A stretch of DNA of 64,000 nt, from assembly GCA_022822725.1 (NCBI GenBank), contig JAJEAN010000007.1, positions 1,251,045 through 1,315,044 of the forward strand, in the 5' to 3' direction. This DNA is from Candidatus Latescibacterota bacterium (GTDB lineage Bacteria; JAAXHH01). This document shows, piece after piece, positions 24,484 to 33,837 of this stretch. Below the pieces are notes generated by a model. The model searched no databases, was not told the origin of the DNA, and worked only from the letters and a program-made list of their open reading frames with translations. The stretch's first letter is position 1. Each line of letters opens with the position of its first letter. Made by a program: the position numbers and the translations under genes.

Positions 24484-25188
24484 TCATCGCTCCGGATCGA
24501 CGATCGATTTGTCCTGGGGATGATAGTCGATCGCCCGGCGGCCGTGGTCCAGGTCGTACATCCGCCAGGTGCTGTCGGACACGCCAAAGACCACTTCGAA
24601 CCGGATGCCGGGGTGTATGACCGCCCGTTCGAACACCCGGACGGCGTCGCCGTGGCTCAGGTGATGGGGATGGCCGGGCAGGTCCCGCTGTTTCTGAAAG
24701 TTGCCGATGCGCACGCACACGACTTCCATGTCGAACCGCACGGCGTACATGTAACCCAGGCTTTCCCCGAAGACTTTGCTGATGGAATAGTAGCTCTCCG
24801 GCCTGGGGGTCATGTCGATCGTGCGGAAGACGTCTTGCGGATAGGGCGCAAGGAGACCCGCGCGGCTGGCGAATGCGACGCGGCGCACGCCGTTGCGGCT
24901 GGCCGCTTCGAAGAGCGTGTAGGTACCGATGAAATTGGCGTGCAGGATCTCCTCCCACGACGCGCCGCCGGACGGGTTGCCGGCCAGGTGGATCACCGCG
25001 TCCATGCCTTCCGTGGCCTGCAGCACCGCGTCCATGTCGGTGATATCGCCCACGACTTCATCTTCCAGCCCCGGGGTCGATTCCCGGTCGAAGCCGCGGA
25101 GGGGATAACGGTCCTTAAGCCCGTTGACGATAGTCGAGCCGATGACGCCGGCGGATCCCGTGACGAGTATGCGGGGTGTTTCGTTCAT
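24484..25188 (-). CDS. NAD-dependent epimerase/dehydratase (extended SDR)
   Basis: A 234-residue protein. I start it at 25188, where ATGA overlaps the stop of the preceding gene and AAGGAG lies upstream; a longer frame to 25272 would overlap that gene needlessly. GSAGVIGS is the Rossmann glycine motif. DAVIHLAGNPSGG, TLFEAASRNGVRRV and YSISKVFGE give the YxxxK catalytic pair of uronate dehydrogenase/GalE-like enzymes. The length fits the short uronate-dehydrogenase-like branch. It ends the minus-strand catabolic operon. Confidence 0.87.
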   Translation of the reverse strand: MNETPRILVTGSAGVIGSTIVNGLKDRYPLRGFDRESTPGLEDEVVGDITDMDAVLQATEGMDAVIHLAGNPSGGASWEEILHANFIGTYTLFEAASRNGVRRVAFASRAGLLAPYPQDVFRTIDMTPRPESYYSISKVFGESLGYMYAVRFDMEVVCVRIGNFQKQRDLPGHPHHLSHGDAVRVFERAVIHPGIRFEVVFGVSDSTWRMYDLDHGRRAIDYHPQDKSIVDPER

Positions 25189-26411
25189 TCCGACTCCTTG
25201 CGCGTGAATGGTCCGTGCCGTTCGAGCCAGTCGTAGGTCTCCTGCCACGGCGCGCTGCCATCCTCTTCCCACAACTCCAGCCGCACGCCGCGGATATTGC
25301 CCTCGGGGAATCCTGTCAGCCGGCTGACTGAAGGATAACCTATCGTATAGTGGACGTTGCCGCCCGGAATGATCAACTTACCGATCTGGCGCGGGATCTC
25401 GGTCATTGGATTCCCCGCGATGCGCACCAGTTCCGCTTCGTCCACATCGACGCCGAGTCCGGGTCCTTCCGGCACCGGCGAACTTCCATCCGCCACCTCG
25501 ATCCGTCCGCCGGTGACGTCCTCGCCGTACTGGTCGTCCAGGTTGACCGAATGCATCACGTTGGGGATCACCGCACCGAGGTGAAGGGCCATGGCCTTGC
25601 TGAGCGTCCCGCCGGTCAGCTGGATCACGGTCGACACGTTCGCCTCGGCGCAGGCGAACCCCCGCTTGAGGCTCATGCCGATGCCGTGCTCGCCGATCAT
25701 GTAGGCGTCGGCGCATCCGAGCGCAATCTCCGGACCGCCGCCGAGCTGCGGCACGTGCATGAGCAGCGGGACCGACGTCTTCTCCCGCAGGCGCCGCCAC
25801 CCGTCCACGTCGCGCCAGACCATGGGATCCTCGATCACGCCGACGACTGGTGACTGCTCCAGGCGTTCGACGATGCGCGTCACGTCGGCCGCCGACCGGT
25901 TGTGGTTGAAATCGTAGTGCATCAGGAATCCGGGCGGCGCGACCTCTTCCACGGCCTCGTTCTGTTCGAAGACGTCGAAGTACGCGCAGGTGTGCATCTT
26001 GAATCTCATGTATCCCTCGCCCGCGGCGCGCACGACCTCGGCGGCCAGTTCTTCGGGCGAAGAAGGACGTGTCCACGCCGCAACGGGCACCCGGTCCCGC
26101 ACCTTCTGTCCCATGAGCCTGTAAGCCGGGATTTCGAGATGCCTGCCCATGAGATCGTAAAGCGCGCCCATGAGACCCACGGGATAGCCGGCGTTGATGT
26201 GGTCGAAGGGACTGCTGCCGGTCAATCGCTCCACGTCCCCTATGTCCATCGTGACGTGACCCCGGCTTTCCCCGTATCCGACCACCCCGTTGTCCGCGGT
26301 GACCTTGAATACCGTCTGCGTATCAATGCCTTGGAACTGGACCTTCTTGTCGACGTTCCGTTCCGCGAGTTTCGGATTGATATGAGTAATGGCGACGTCG
26401 GTGATTTTCAT
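25185..26411 (-). CDS. Mandelate racemase/muconate lactonizing enzyme family protein
   Basis: A 408-residue enolase-superfamily protein. The N-terminal capping domain contains FKVTADNGVVGYGES. The TIM barrel carries metal-ligand candidates in MHYDFNHN (Asp) and VIEDPM (Glu), and a late HLGAVIPN typical of acid-sugar dehydratases. Such enzymes abstract the alpha-proton of a carboxylate bound to Mg, most often dehydrating sugar acids. The operon (PhyH-like, this gene, epimerase) suggests breakdown of a sugar acid or related plant or algal compound. The reaction cannot be fixed. Confidence 0.88.
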   Translation of the reverse strand: MKITDVAITHINPKLAERNVDKKVQFQGIDTQTVFKVTADNGVVGYGESRGHVTMDIGDVERLTGSSPFDHINAGYPVGLMGALYDLMGRHLEIPAYRLMGQKVRDRVPVAAWTRPSSPEELAAEVVRAAGEGYMRFKMHTCAYFDVFEQNEAVEEVAPPGFLMHYDFNHNRSAADVTRIVERLEQSPVVGVIEDPMVWRDVDGWRRLREKTSVPLLMHVPQLGGGPEIALGCADAYMIGEHGIGMSLKRGFACAEANVSTVIQLTGGTLSKAMALHLGAVIPNVMHSVNLDDQYGEDVTGGRIEVADGSSPVPEGPGLGVDVDEAELVRIAGNPMTEIPRQIGKLIIPGGNVHYTIGYPSVSRLTGFPEGNIRGVRLELWEEDGSAPWQETYDWLERHGPFTRKESE

Positions 26412-26450
26412 GGCCTGCTTCTCTCCGTGTGGAATCCATCCTGCCGGACC

Positions 26451-27335
26451 TTAGGGGTTCGCCAGCGACCTGGGCGTCCCCTCCTGGTTCACGCCGTCGC
26501 GAACGGTGAGGGCGACGGGCCAGCACTGCCCGCCTCTCTTCCGGTACTCGTCCTCGGCGCCACAGAGCCAGGTGAACATCCGCGCGGCCGCTATGGCGCC
26601 ATGGAACTGCTCGAACACGCCCGCCGGCGGATCGAATCTGATCGTGTTGAAGTCGATATCCTCCTCCGTTATCCAGTCTCTCCGAGGGGGCGCGGTTCGC
26701 CAGTAGTTGTACTTGAGCAGGTTGCGGAACCGGCTCTTTCCCTTCGGTCCCGAAGTGGCCCGCGCCCTGCGGTGCCAGATCCCGTAGACGGTGAGAAAGA
26801 TCGTCCCGGCCGGACCGGCCGATGATACGGTCCCCCGTATGGAACCGAGATGGGCCATCATGGGGGCCTTGTTCCGCATGAAGTGCGACCCGGGCAGCAC
26901 CACGGTCGGCCCCATGTCCTCGGTGCATTCTTCGGGGTAGTAGAAGACCTGCAGGTATTCCAGCCGATCCGTGTAGATCGTGCCGCCGTCCCGGTGCCAG
27001 CTCTGAGGCTGGTCGAAGGGAAGGGGTCCCCGGTGGTTGCTGATGATGAGCGGCAGGGTAAAGCCGCTTCCCAGGAGCGACCGGACGGCGCCGGCCGCCT
27101 GCGGGTTCATGAGCACGCCGTCCACGAAGAAGGATTCGTTCATGATGGGCGTGGGCTCGTAGGTACCGTCGACGCGGTCCAGGTAGTCGACGACCTGCCT
27201 GTTGACGTCCTCCGGCACGACACCGGGCAGCATCAGGTAACCGTTCCGGCAGAAATCGACGACCTCGCGGTCCGTCAGCGTCGGCACGCAGTCCATCTCT
27301 TTACCGTAGGGCGCGCCGGTCATCGGGGTCTCCAT
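26451..27335 (-). CDS. Phytanoyl-CoA dioxygenase (PhyH) family protein
   Basis: A 294-residue Fe(II)/2-oxoglutarate oxygenase. The facial triad is visible as H114-R-D116 in SWHRDGGTIYTD and the distal His188 in GIWHRRAR, with arginines beyond it to bind 2-oxoglutarate. VVLPGSH is the usual family strand. PhyH-like proteins are greatly expanded in some marine lineages and act on many small molecules, so hydroxylation of phytanoyl-CoA itself is not implied. It sits three bases after the small upstream gene and before the enolase-family gene. Confidence 0.9.
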   Translation of the reverse strand: METPMTGAPYGKEMDCVPTLTDREVVDFCRNGYLMLPGVVPEDVNRQVVDYLDRVDGTYEPTPIMNESFFVDGVLMNPQAAGAVRSLLGSGFTLPLIISNHRGPLPFDQPQSWHRDGGTIYTDRLEYLQVFYYPEECTEDMGPTVVLPGSHFMRNKAPMMAHLGSIRGTVSSAGPAGTIFLTVYGIWHRRARATSGPKGKSRFRNLLKYNYWRTAPPRRDWITEEDIDFNTIRFDPPAGVFEQFHGAIAAARMFTWLCGAEDEYRKRGGQCWPVALTVRDGVNQEGTPRSLANP

Positions 27336-27338
27336 CGT

Positions 27339-27719
27339 CTATCTCCATCGCTCCAGCACGAACTCGTATCCGAGCCCGTAGGTATCCTGTTCACGCATGG
27401 CGAGGGACGCTTCGGGGAACTTGATGATGCGCCAGCCGTCGTCCAGGGCCTCTTTGATCGACCGGTATCTGAATTCGCCGTTTTCGTCGAGTCCGTCGGA
27501 GTCCGCACCGTCTTCGTAGATACTGATGCCGACCACCGCCGAATGGGGGTTGGTCGTGGGCGCCTGCAGGTAGAGCAGGCTCTGGCGCCCGTGATTCTTA
27601 GCGGGCTTCGCTTCGCCATTTTCCACCAGGGCGATTGCTTCGTCGATGTCCTCCCTGGTCAGCTCGCCGTCCTGGAAGCGTGCGCTGATCTTTTTCAACT
27701 GTGCGGTCAGCTGGTCCAT
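27339..27719 (-). CDS. Hypothetical protein, first gene of the PhyH operon
   Basis: A 126-residue soluble protein. The first third is a helical hairpin (LKKISARFQDGELTREDIDEAIALVENGE). The rest is an alpha/beta region with GWRIIKFPE and a C-terminal YGLGYEFVLERW. No known domain is recognised. The four-base junction with the PhyH gene shows they are co-transcribed, so it probably serves the same pathway. Confidence 0.7.
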   Translation of the reverse strand: MDQLTAQLKKISARFQDGELTREDIDEAIALVENGEAKPAKNHGRQSLLYLQAPTTNPHSAVVGISIYEDGADSDGLDENGEFRYRSIKEALDDGWRIIKFPEASLAMREQDTYGLGYEFVLERWR

Positions 27720-27835
27720 CGTTCCTTCCCTGGACGAGTCGGGCGGGGACTGCTTCAGGATTTACCCGCAGGAACCATAGGTGAGACTTGAGCAAACATA
27801 AACTGACGGCGGAAAAGTGAAAAGAAGAAAACCGT

Positions 27836-28771
27836 TTACCGGCGTGACGCCCTGACCATGAGCAGAAACACGCATTCTCCGCAGATCAGCAGCGTGGCCA
27901 GGGTGAGGTGGAGGACCTGCGCCACCGGCGGCAGGCCGGCGTAGGCCAGGACGACCCCCAGGACGATCTGCAGCAGGATGGCGGCCAGGATGAACCTGGC
28001 GGCGGCGGGGAGCCGCCCGGTCATGCCGTGTCGCCGAACCGCCCGGAAGAGGAGCACGCCGGCAACCAGGACCATCCAGGAAGAAAACCGGTGCACGTGG
28101 TCGATGAGCCCCACCTGGGCCAGCCATGCGCCCCTTGGCAGGCCGCCGTCGTCCTTGATGAAGGGATCGATGCCTTCCCGTACCTGCGTGCCGATGAGCA
28201 CCTGGATCGCCGTAACGGCCAGGAGCACAAGCCCCAGGCGCAGCAATACGGACCGTCCCTGCCCGCTGAGTTCGACGCGCATGCGCTGTTGCAGAGATTG
28301 AAAGGTCACGTAGAGCAACAGGCACAAGAGGATGACCGCCAGGGCCATGTGGAGCGTTATGATCCCGGGCTGCAGGCCGGATCTGACCACCTGCCCGCCC
28401 AGCCAGCCCTGAAACCCGACCAGCACGAAGCACAGGCCCGCGCAGTAGAAGACCACCGGCTGTGTCCTTCGATACCGAAATGAACGCAGGAAGGTCGCAA
28501 AGACGAGTATTCCGATGACGACGCCCACGAGCCGGTTTGCGTATTCGGTCCACATCTTGACGGGGTTGAAGTCCGCGGGGTCGTAGCCCCTGTCCCGGAT
28601 ATACGTCATGTCCAGTTCTTCGACGCTCGACGGAGGCAGCCAGGAACCCCAGCACCTGGGCCAGTCGGGACAGCCCAGGCCGGCGCCCGTTATCCGTACC
28701 AGGCTGCCTATGGTGATCAGCAGTATTGTGGCCGCCAGGGTGGCGAGGGCCGTTTTCTGAAAGGCGTTCAT
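27836..28771 (-). CDS. ctaA: Heme A synthase (COX15/CtaA family)
   Basis: A 311-residue protein with eight hydrophobic helices. It has the first loop GLGCPDWPRCWG with its cysteine pair, ANRLVG, the heme-binding histidines in LHMALA, VHRFSSW and VLHLTLA, and GFQGWLGG. It oxidises heme O to heme A for the aa3-type cytochrome oxidase, so this organism respires oxygen. It stands alone on the minus strand with no cox genes next to it in the window. Confidence 0.92.
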   Translation of the reverse strand: MNAFQKTALATLAATILLITIGSLVRITGAGLGCPDWPRCWGSWLPPSSVEELDMTYIRDRGYDPADFNPVKMWTEYANRLVGVVIGILVFATFLRSFRYRRTQPVVFYCAGLCFVLVGFQGWLGGQVVRSGLQPGIITLHMALAVILLCLLLYVTFQSLQQRMRVELSGQGRSVLLRLGLVLLAVTAIQVLIGTQVREGIDPFIKDDGGLPRGAWLAQVGLIDHVHRFSSWMVLVAGVLLFRAVRRHGMTGRLPAAARFILAAILLQIVLGVVLAYAGLPPVAQVLHLTLATLLICGECVFLLMVRASRR

Positions 28772-28909
28772 GATAGGGCATCATAGGCCGCCGCTCCTTT
28801 TTCGGCAAGGGTTATCGGGCGTGGAACGAACGACTTGGCGGCGTAAATTTGGTTGCCAATTCGGCCACGCAGATGTATCTTGTGCCCTGCAGTTCGAGGC
28901 GGTTTTCAA

Positions 28910-28982
<73 letters not shown>

Positions 28983-29036
28983 TTCCCTGTCACAGGCCGA
29001 ACGCCGCCGCGGCCGCCTTTCCGGAACGGACGGGCC

Positions 29037-29402
29037 ATGTCTTTCTTCGAAGTGGAAACCTGGGTACCCAAGCCCGACCGGAAAGTCGATCACGACGAAA
29101 TGATCCGGACCTGGTTCGCCTTCGTGGATGCGCATAAGGACGATTTGTTCCCCGAATGGCGGTCCGCCCGCTATTTCCGCGAGGTGGAACGCAACACCGG
29201 CCGGGCCACGGGCCGCTACGTGATGGTGTTCGAATACGTGTCCCACGAAGGATTTCTCGCGTACAAGGAGCGGCGCAGGGACTGGTCGGGACCCTATGCG
29301 GAATACAAGAAGGTGGATCCCTACCAGTTCTTCGACCTGGAGACCGTGACCGAGACCTGCTGGATGCCGGAAGAGCAGGACCGCTGGCTGGATTTCACCT
29401 GA
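29037..29402 (+). CDS. Hypothetical protein, possible dimeric alpha-beta barrel
   Basis: A 121-residue soluble protein. The order strand-helix-strand with VMVFEYVSHEGFLAYKERR resembles small ferredoxin-like alpha-beta barrel proteins (NIPSNAP or EthD-like). It is rich in aromatic and charged residues. It sits just after tRNA-Trp and ahead of the arginase-like gene. The fold suggestion is weak and the function unknown. Confidence 0.6.
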   Translation: MSFFEVETWVPKPDRKVDHDEMIRTWFAFVDAHKDDLFPEWRSARYFREVERNTGRATGRYVMVFEYVSHEGFLAYKERRRDWSGPYAEYKKVDPYQFFDLETVTETCWMPEEQDRWLDFT

Positions 29403-29438
29403 CAACTACCAAAGACTACCATCGACACAGGTGTGACC

Positions 29439-30203
29439 ATGCGTAATCAGTATATACTCACGCCGTATTTCCTGGACCGGCATGACCCGGCGCTCCTCGA
29501 CCTGGCGCGGGACGACTGGGCCGTGATCGAAACGACGCTGCAGGGCGACAGCGAGATGGCCCGCACGCTTTGTGTGCACCGTCCCCTCGCCGATCGGGTC
29601 GCCGAAGCCGCGGAGGCCGGCAGGCGTCCGGTCAGCGTCGCCGGCGACTGTTGCGCGACCATACCGGTCATGGCCGGGCTGCAGCGCGCAGGAATCCATC
29701 CCCTCTTCCTGTGGCTCGACGCCCACGGCGACTTCAACACCTGGGACACGACGCCGAGCGGGTTCCTGGGCGGCATGCCGCTGGCCATGATGGTCGGGCT
29801 GGGTGAGCAGACGATGGTCGAGAACGTGCGCATGGATCCGATCCCCGACGGGGACGTCATCATGTCGGACGGCCGCGACCTGGACCCCGGTGAGCGGAAA
29901 CTGGTCGAAGCGTCCCGGTTGCGGCATATCCCCGACGTGCTCGATCTCCTGAGGTACGACCTGTCCGGCAGACCGGTCTACGTCCATTTCGATACGGACA
30001 TCCTGGATCCCTCGGAGGCGCCTGCCATGGGCTACCCGGCGCCGGGCGGACCGCCGTCCTCCGACCTGGAGCGAGTGTTCCGCCACCTCGCGGACCACTG
30101 CGATATCGCCGCGCTCTCCATTTCGACCTGGCGTTCCAACATGGATGAAGACGGCCGCAGCAGGTCACTGTGCATGGGCCTCTTCGAAATCCTGACCGGC
30201 TGA
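29439..30203 (+). CDS. Arginase/agmatinase (ureohydrolase) family protein
   Basis: A 254-residue protein; ATG 29439 is preferred over GTG 29433. Ureohydrolase motifs are present: LDAHGDFN (Mn ligands Asp, His, Asp) and HFDTDILDPSEAPA (Asp pair). The first motif, normally GGDHS, is AGDCCAT here, so the usual His ligand is Cys, as in some divergent family members. The active-site loop after DAHGDFN (TWDTTPSGFLGGMPLA) is intact. It probably hydrolyses a guanidino or formimino compound, but not certainly arginine. The stop lies in an 8-bp TGACCGGT repeat (30193-30224). Confidence 0.8.
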   Translation: MRNQYILTPYFLDRHDPALLDLARDDWAVIETTLQGDSEMARTLCVHRPLADRVAEAAEAGRRPVSVAGDCCATIPVMAGLQRAGIHPLFLWLDAHGDFNTWDTTPSGFLGGMPLAMMVGLGEQTMVENVRMDPIPDGDVIMSDGRDLDPGERKLVEASRLRHIPDVLDLLRYDLSGRPVYVHFDTDILDPSEAPAMGYPAPGGPPSSDLERVFRHLADHCDIAALSISTWRSNMDEDGRSRSLCMGLFEILTG

Positions 30204-30235
30204 CCGGTTGACCGGTTGACCGGCGAGTCCTTACC

Positions 30236-31447
30236 TTGTCTTCCACCGATACCCTGTTCAAAGACCTGATCGTCATCGAGGCCGCGAACGTACTCGCCGG
30301 CCCCGCAGTGGGCATGTTCTTCGCCGAACTCGGCGCCACGGTGATCAAGGTGGAAAACACAAAGACCGGCGGCGACACGACCCGTCAGTGGAAACTGCCC
30401 GCCGAAGAACAAGAATCCGATGTATCCGCCTATTTCTCCTCGGTAAACTGGGGCAAGCGATCTATCGGGGTCGACTTCTCGATACCGGCGGGATACGAGG
30501 TGCTCCTGGACCTGGTACGACGGGCCGACGTCTTCCTGCAGAGCTTCAAACCGGGTGACGCCGGTAAGTTCGGGCTCGACTACCCGGCCCTGCGCAGCAT
30601 AAACGACCGGCTCATCTACGCGGATATCACCGCCTTTGGCGAGGCGGACGAGCGGCCGGGGTTCGATGCCGTCCTGCAGGCGGAAACCGGTTTCATGGGC
30701 ATGAACGGTACAGAAGAGAGCGGCCCGGTCAAGATGCCGGTGGCCCTCATCGACCTGCTGCTGGCCCATCAGTTGAAAGAAGCCCTGTTGATCGCCCTCA
30801 TCGAACGGATGCAGTCGGGGCGGGGTTCCTGCAACACGGTCTCGCTGTTCCAGTCCGGCGTCGCGTCCCTCGCCAACCAGGCCGCGAACTACCTGGTGGC
30901 CGGATCCGTGCCCGGCCGAACGGGTTCCGATCACCCGAACATCGCCCCCTACGGGACGGTGTTCCGGGCCCGTAACGGGGACCCCGTCGTGCTGGCCGTC
31001 GGTACGGACAGCCAGTTCAAGTCGCTGTGCGAGGTACTGGACATTCCGGAAGCCTCCGAGGATGCGCGGTACGCCACCAACCCGCAACGCGTGGTCCACC
31101 GCGACGCGCTGAACGCATTGCTGGCGCAACGGATCGCCGGGCTGGAGCGAGATGCCCTGCTGGAGCAGCTACGGTCGCGCAAGGTACCGGCCGGCGCGGT
31201 CCGGCGACTGGACGAGGTCCTTGCGCACGAGTCCGTGGAACCGCTGCTGCTTCAGGGGAAGCGAACCGACGGTGTCCCGATCCGGGGCCTGCGTACGATC
31301 ACCTTCGAAAGCGACGCCGTGTCGCCCCCTGAAAGACTGCGCGTGCCGCCGGGTTTCAACCAGGATCGCCAGTATGTGCTGGAAGAAGTCCTGGGCTATA
31401 CCGAAGACCGCATTGCAGGATTGAAAAAAGCGGGCGCGGTCCTGTAG
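30236..31447 (+). CDS. CoA transferase family III (CaiB/BaiF)
   Basis: A 403-residue protein with a TTG start. The family N-terminus LIVIEAANVLAGPAVGMFFAELGATVIKVE is complete. WGKRSIGVDFS, VFLQSFKPGDAGKFGLDY and RLIYADITAFGE follow, as in CaiB-type enzymes that move CoA between carboxylic acids. VALIDLLLAHQ carries the likely catalytic Asp. PPYG-type (APYGTVFRARNG) and the last helix are present, so the length is normal. The acyl substrate is not known. Confidence 0.9.
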   Translation: MSSTDTLFKDLIVIEAANVLAGPAVGMFFAELGATVIKVENTKTGGDTTRQWKLPAEEQESDVSAYFSSVNWGKRSIGVDFSIPAGYEVLLDLVRRADVFLQSFKPGDAGKFGLDYPALRSINDRLIYADITAFGEADERPGFDAVLQAETGFMGMNGTEESGPVKMPVALIDLLLAHQLKEALLIALIERMQSGRGSCNTVSLFQSGVASLANQAANYLVAGSVPGRTGSDHPNIAPYGTVFRARNGDPVVLAVGTDSQFKSLCEVLDIPEASEDARYATNPQRVVHRDALNALLAQRIAGLERDALLEQLRSRKVPAGAVRRLDEVLAHESVEPLLLQGKRTDGVPIRGLRTITFESDAVSPPERLRVPPGFNQDRQYVLEEVLGYTEDRIAGLKKAGAVL

Positions 31448-31773
31448 TACGGGCGATTCCGGGATGAACGAACTGGTGATTCCGGAATGGGCGAACAGCC
31501 GATTCCGCCCTTCGTCCCGTATACGATCCGCACGTTTCCAGGCGGTGCCGGCCTCTGTTCCGAGGACCGGTTTTTGGTTGCGGGTAAAAGGCGAATCTTC
31601 GTATATTATCACGCAGGAAAGCTGGATGAAATTCGATATCGCGGCCTACTGCGCGCGCGTCGGCGTCAGTGGAATCGAATCCTGAACCAGGATCTAGCGA
31701 GGCGCCGGGTTTCTTGCCTAACAGGCGACGCGCCGGGGCTTTTGACCGCCATGCATAATCAACGAAACGCGAA
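31448..31773. other. Intergenic region, no gene supported
   Basis: About 325 bases with only short frames. One 19-codon frame with a fair ribosome-binding site (31626-31685, MKFDIAAYCARVG...) loosely recalls the first helix of arylamine N-acetyltransferases and could be a remnant, but that is too short to support. Confidence 0.4.
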
Positions 31774-32169
31774 ATGACGATGAGCGAACTGATCATCGTA
31801 GGAGACCGGGTGCTCGTCGAGCAGCATGACGGCGAACAACTCACCCATTCGGGACTGTACCTGCCCGCAACGGTGACCGAGAAGGAGAAGGTGGGCACCG
31901 GTAAGGTCGTCCGTGTGGGACCGGGGCACCTGATGCCCAATCCGGACTACAACGAGGGCGACCCGGTAACCAGACCGGCGGAATCGGTGCGCTACCTGCC
32001 GCTGCAGGCCCAGCCGGGCGACTTCGCTTTCTACATGCGCAAGGAATCCATCGAGATCAATTACCAGGAGAAAACCTATATTATCGTCCCGCACAACGCT
32101 ATCCTGGCGCTGGTGCGATCCGACGGTAACGTGCTGCAGGACCTCGAGGACCTGCTCGGCGAAGAGTAG
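31774..32169 (+). CDS. groES: GroES-like co-chaperonin
   Basis: A 131-residue protein of the Cpn10 fold: GDRVLVEQ at the start, SGLYLPATVTEKEKVGTGKVVRVGPG (the mobile-loop region and first barrel strand), and EKTYIIVPHNAILALV near the end. It is longer than the usual 95-100 residues, owing to an insert (LMPNPDYNEGDPVTRPAESVRYLPL) and a C-terminal extension. No groEL gene follows. It may assist a chaperonin encoded elsewhere. Confidence 0.78.
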   Translation: MTMSELIIVGDRVLVEQHDGEQLTHSGLYLPATVTEKEKVGTGKVVRVGPGHLMPNPDYNEGDPVTRPAESVRYLPLQAQPGDFAFYMRKESIEINYQEKTYIIVPHNAILALVRSDGNVLQDLEDLLGEE

Positions 32170-32297
32170 CGCGAATGAAGAAAAGTAGCGCGATAGAATT
32201 TAAAGCGGAACCGTCGCGGGAGGCCAATGCCCCGCGGCAAAAGGCCGCAATCCCATGGATAACCAGTCAGTGAACCCGAAAGAAGGAGCGTGATACT

Positions 32298-33005
32298 ATG
32301 AACAGGACGGCAGCCTACACGGCACAGCAAGGCATACCCGTCGCGCAACTGGGTGTGGACGCGCGCGGGGCGTTCATCACCCGTACCTACACCCATCTTC
32401 TTGGGGCGATCCTGGCATTCGCCCTGATCGAGATCTACCTGTTTCAGACCGGCATGGCGGAGTCGATCGCCCGCGTGCTGCTCGGTGGATCCTGGCTCAT
32501 CGTACTGGGCGGGTTCATCATCCTCAGCTGGATTGCGTCACATTTCGCGCACAGTGCGCAGACCAGGGGCGGTCAGTACGGCGCGTTGGGACTGTTCGTC
32601 GTAGGCGAGGCCGTTATCTTCACACCGCTGCTCTACGTTGCCGATACCATGGCGCCGGGCGTGATCAACAGCGCCGCCACGGTTACGCTCCTCGGTTTTC
32701 TCGGATTGACGATCGTGGCCTTTCATACCCGGAAGGACTTTTCCTTCCTCGGCGGGCTGTTGCGGTGGGGGTTCATCTGCGCACTCGTGCTGATCGTGGC
32801 CAGCGTGCTTTTCGGTTTCCACCTGGGGACGATCTTCACCGTGGCCATGATCGTTCTGGCCGGCGGCGCGATCCTCTACGACACTTCCAACGTCCTGCAT
32901 CACTATCCCGAGGACCGGCACGTAGGCGCGGCGCTTCAACTCTTCGCATCCGTGGCGCTGTTGTTCTGGTACATACTGCAGTTCTTCCTGTCCTCGAGAG
33001 ACTGA
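32298..33005 (+). CDS. Bax inhibitor-1/YccA family membrane protein
   Basis: A 235-residue protein with seven hydrophobic helices and GAAGGA upstream. The N-terminal [13 protein letters not shown], the [11 protein letters not shown] loop, and the late [25 protein letters not shown] are signature segments of BI-1/YccA proteins. Members are pH-sensitive Ca2+ leak channels or protease regulators. It is a single gene of usual length. Confidence 0.92.
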   Translation: MNRTAAYTAQQGIPVAQLGVDARGAFITRTYTHLLGAILAFALIEIYLFQTGMAESIARVLLGGSWLIVLGGFIILSWIASHFAHSAQTRGGQYGALGLFVVGEAVIFTPLLYVADTMAPGVINSAATVTLLGFLGLTIVAFHTRKDFSFLGGLLRWGFICALVLIVASVLFGFHLGTIFTVAMIVLAGGAILYDTSNVLHHYPEDRHVGAALQLFASVALLFWYILQFFLSSRD

Positions 33006-33052
33006 AACGTCCTGTTAAGGCGCGCCATTCCACCAATCCGGGAGGTACCTCA

Positions 33053-33760
33053 ATGTTCGGCTACAAGCGTTTCAAGACCGCGTTGTCCACAGGCCTGATG
33101 GTTCTCGTGCCGGCACTGATCGTGCTTGCGTGCGAAGGGAAGGTGGGACCGACCGGGCCGGCGGGACCGGCAGGGTCGGCGGGACCGGCGGGACCGGCAG
33201 GAATACAGGGGCCGTCGGGCACGGACGGGAGTACTGGACCGGCTGGACCGCAGGGACCGCAGGGGCCGCAGGGACCGCCTGGCGAAGTAAGGGTCATCGA
33301 TCTCGACCTGGTCGGTTCGTGGCGAGCCGTGGGTACGGACATCGCTCAAACCCTTGCCCAGAACTTACGGGATTTCCTGATAAACATCGGGGGACTGGAC
33401 GAGGCGACCGCCGATGCCATCGTTGCGGAGTTCCTGGGTGAAATCGAAGCGGATCTGGCGAACTCGTCCCTCGGGACATTAACCCTGAATGCCGACGCCA
33501 CCGCCTCCAACAACCTGGAGGAATCCGCCGTATGGTCGGCCAACGGCAGTATACTGGTCCTGAAACAGGACGACGCCGTCGTTTTTCTCGGTAATTACGT
33601 GGTCGAGAACGATCACCTGACCCTGACCTTGACCAAGGCCCATTTGCTGCAATTGATCCAGGCCGATTCCACAGAACCTCCGACGCCGGAAGAGCTGATG
33701 TTCTTCGACGCCGTGTTCGGGGAAGATGGCGGGTTCAGTTACTTCTTCGAACGGGAATAG
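33053..33760 (+). CDS. Lipoprotein with collagen-like stretch and lipocalin-like tail
   Basis: A 235-residue protein; ATG 33053 has GGAGGT six bases upstream. A lipoprotein signal peptide ends VLAC with Cys27. A collagen-like Gly-X-Y run ([10 protein letters not shown]..., with [13 protein letters not shown]) covers about residues 31-77. The C-terminal domain begins [25 protein letters not shown]. It clearly matches the lipoprotein at 37532-37002 (LIGTWRYTGNDFYTKVASNLREHL), down to [18 protein letters not shown] versus YEVTDTTLTLRYPVAPLL. The domain looks like a small beta barrel. It is probably anchored to the outer membrane, with the collagen-like part as a stalk. Function unknown. Confidence 0.85.
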   Translation: MFGYKRFKTALSTGLMVLVPALIVLACEGKVGPTGPAGPAGSAGPAGPAGIQGPSGTDGSTGPAGPQGPQGPQGPPGEVRVIDLDLVGSWRAVGTDIAQTLAQNLRDFLINIGGLDEATADAIVAEFLGEIEADLANSSLGTLTLNADATASNNLEESAVWSANGSILVLKQDDAVVFLGNYVVENDHLTLTLTKAHLLQLIQADSTEPPTPEELMFFDAVFGEDGGFSYFFERE

Positions 33761-33837
33761 TCCCGGACACCGCGTTAGCCGAACACCGCGTCCAAGTAAC
33801 CGGACCGCGGGCCGGTGTCGTCAAGATAAAGGCACGC

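Noticed and set aside
32765-33052. Upstream in-frame extension of the collagen-like lipoprotein
   Set aside because: It overlaps the Bax-inhibitor gene in another frame, while ATG 33053 has GGAGGT and begins a lipoprotein signal peptide.
33140-33290. Collagen-like region as a possible sequencing artefact or repeat expansion
   Set aside because: It is in frame, begins right after the lipidated Cys and keeps a strict Gly-X-Y pattern, so it is a real protein feature.
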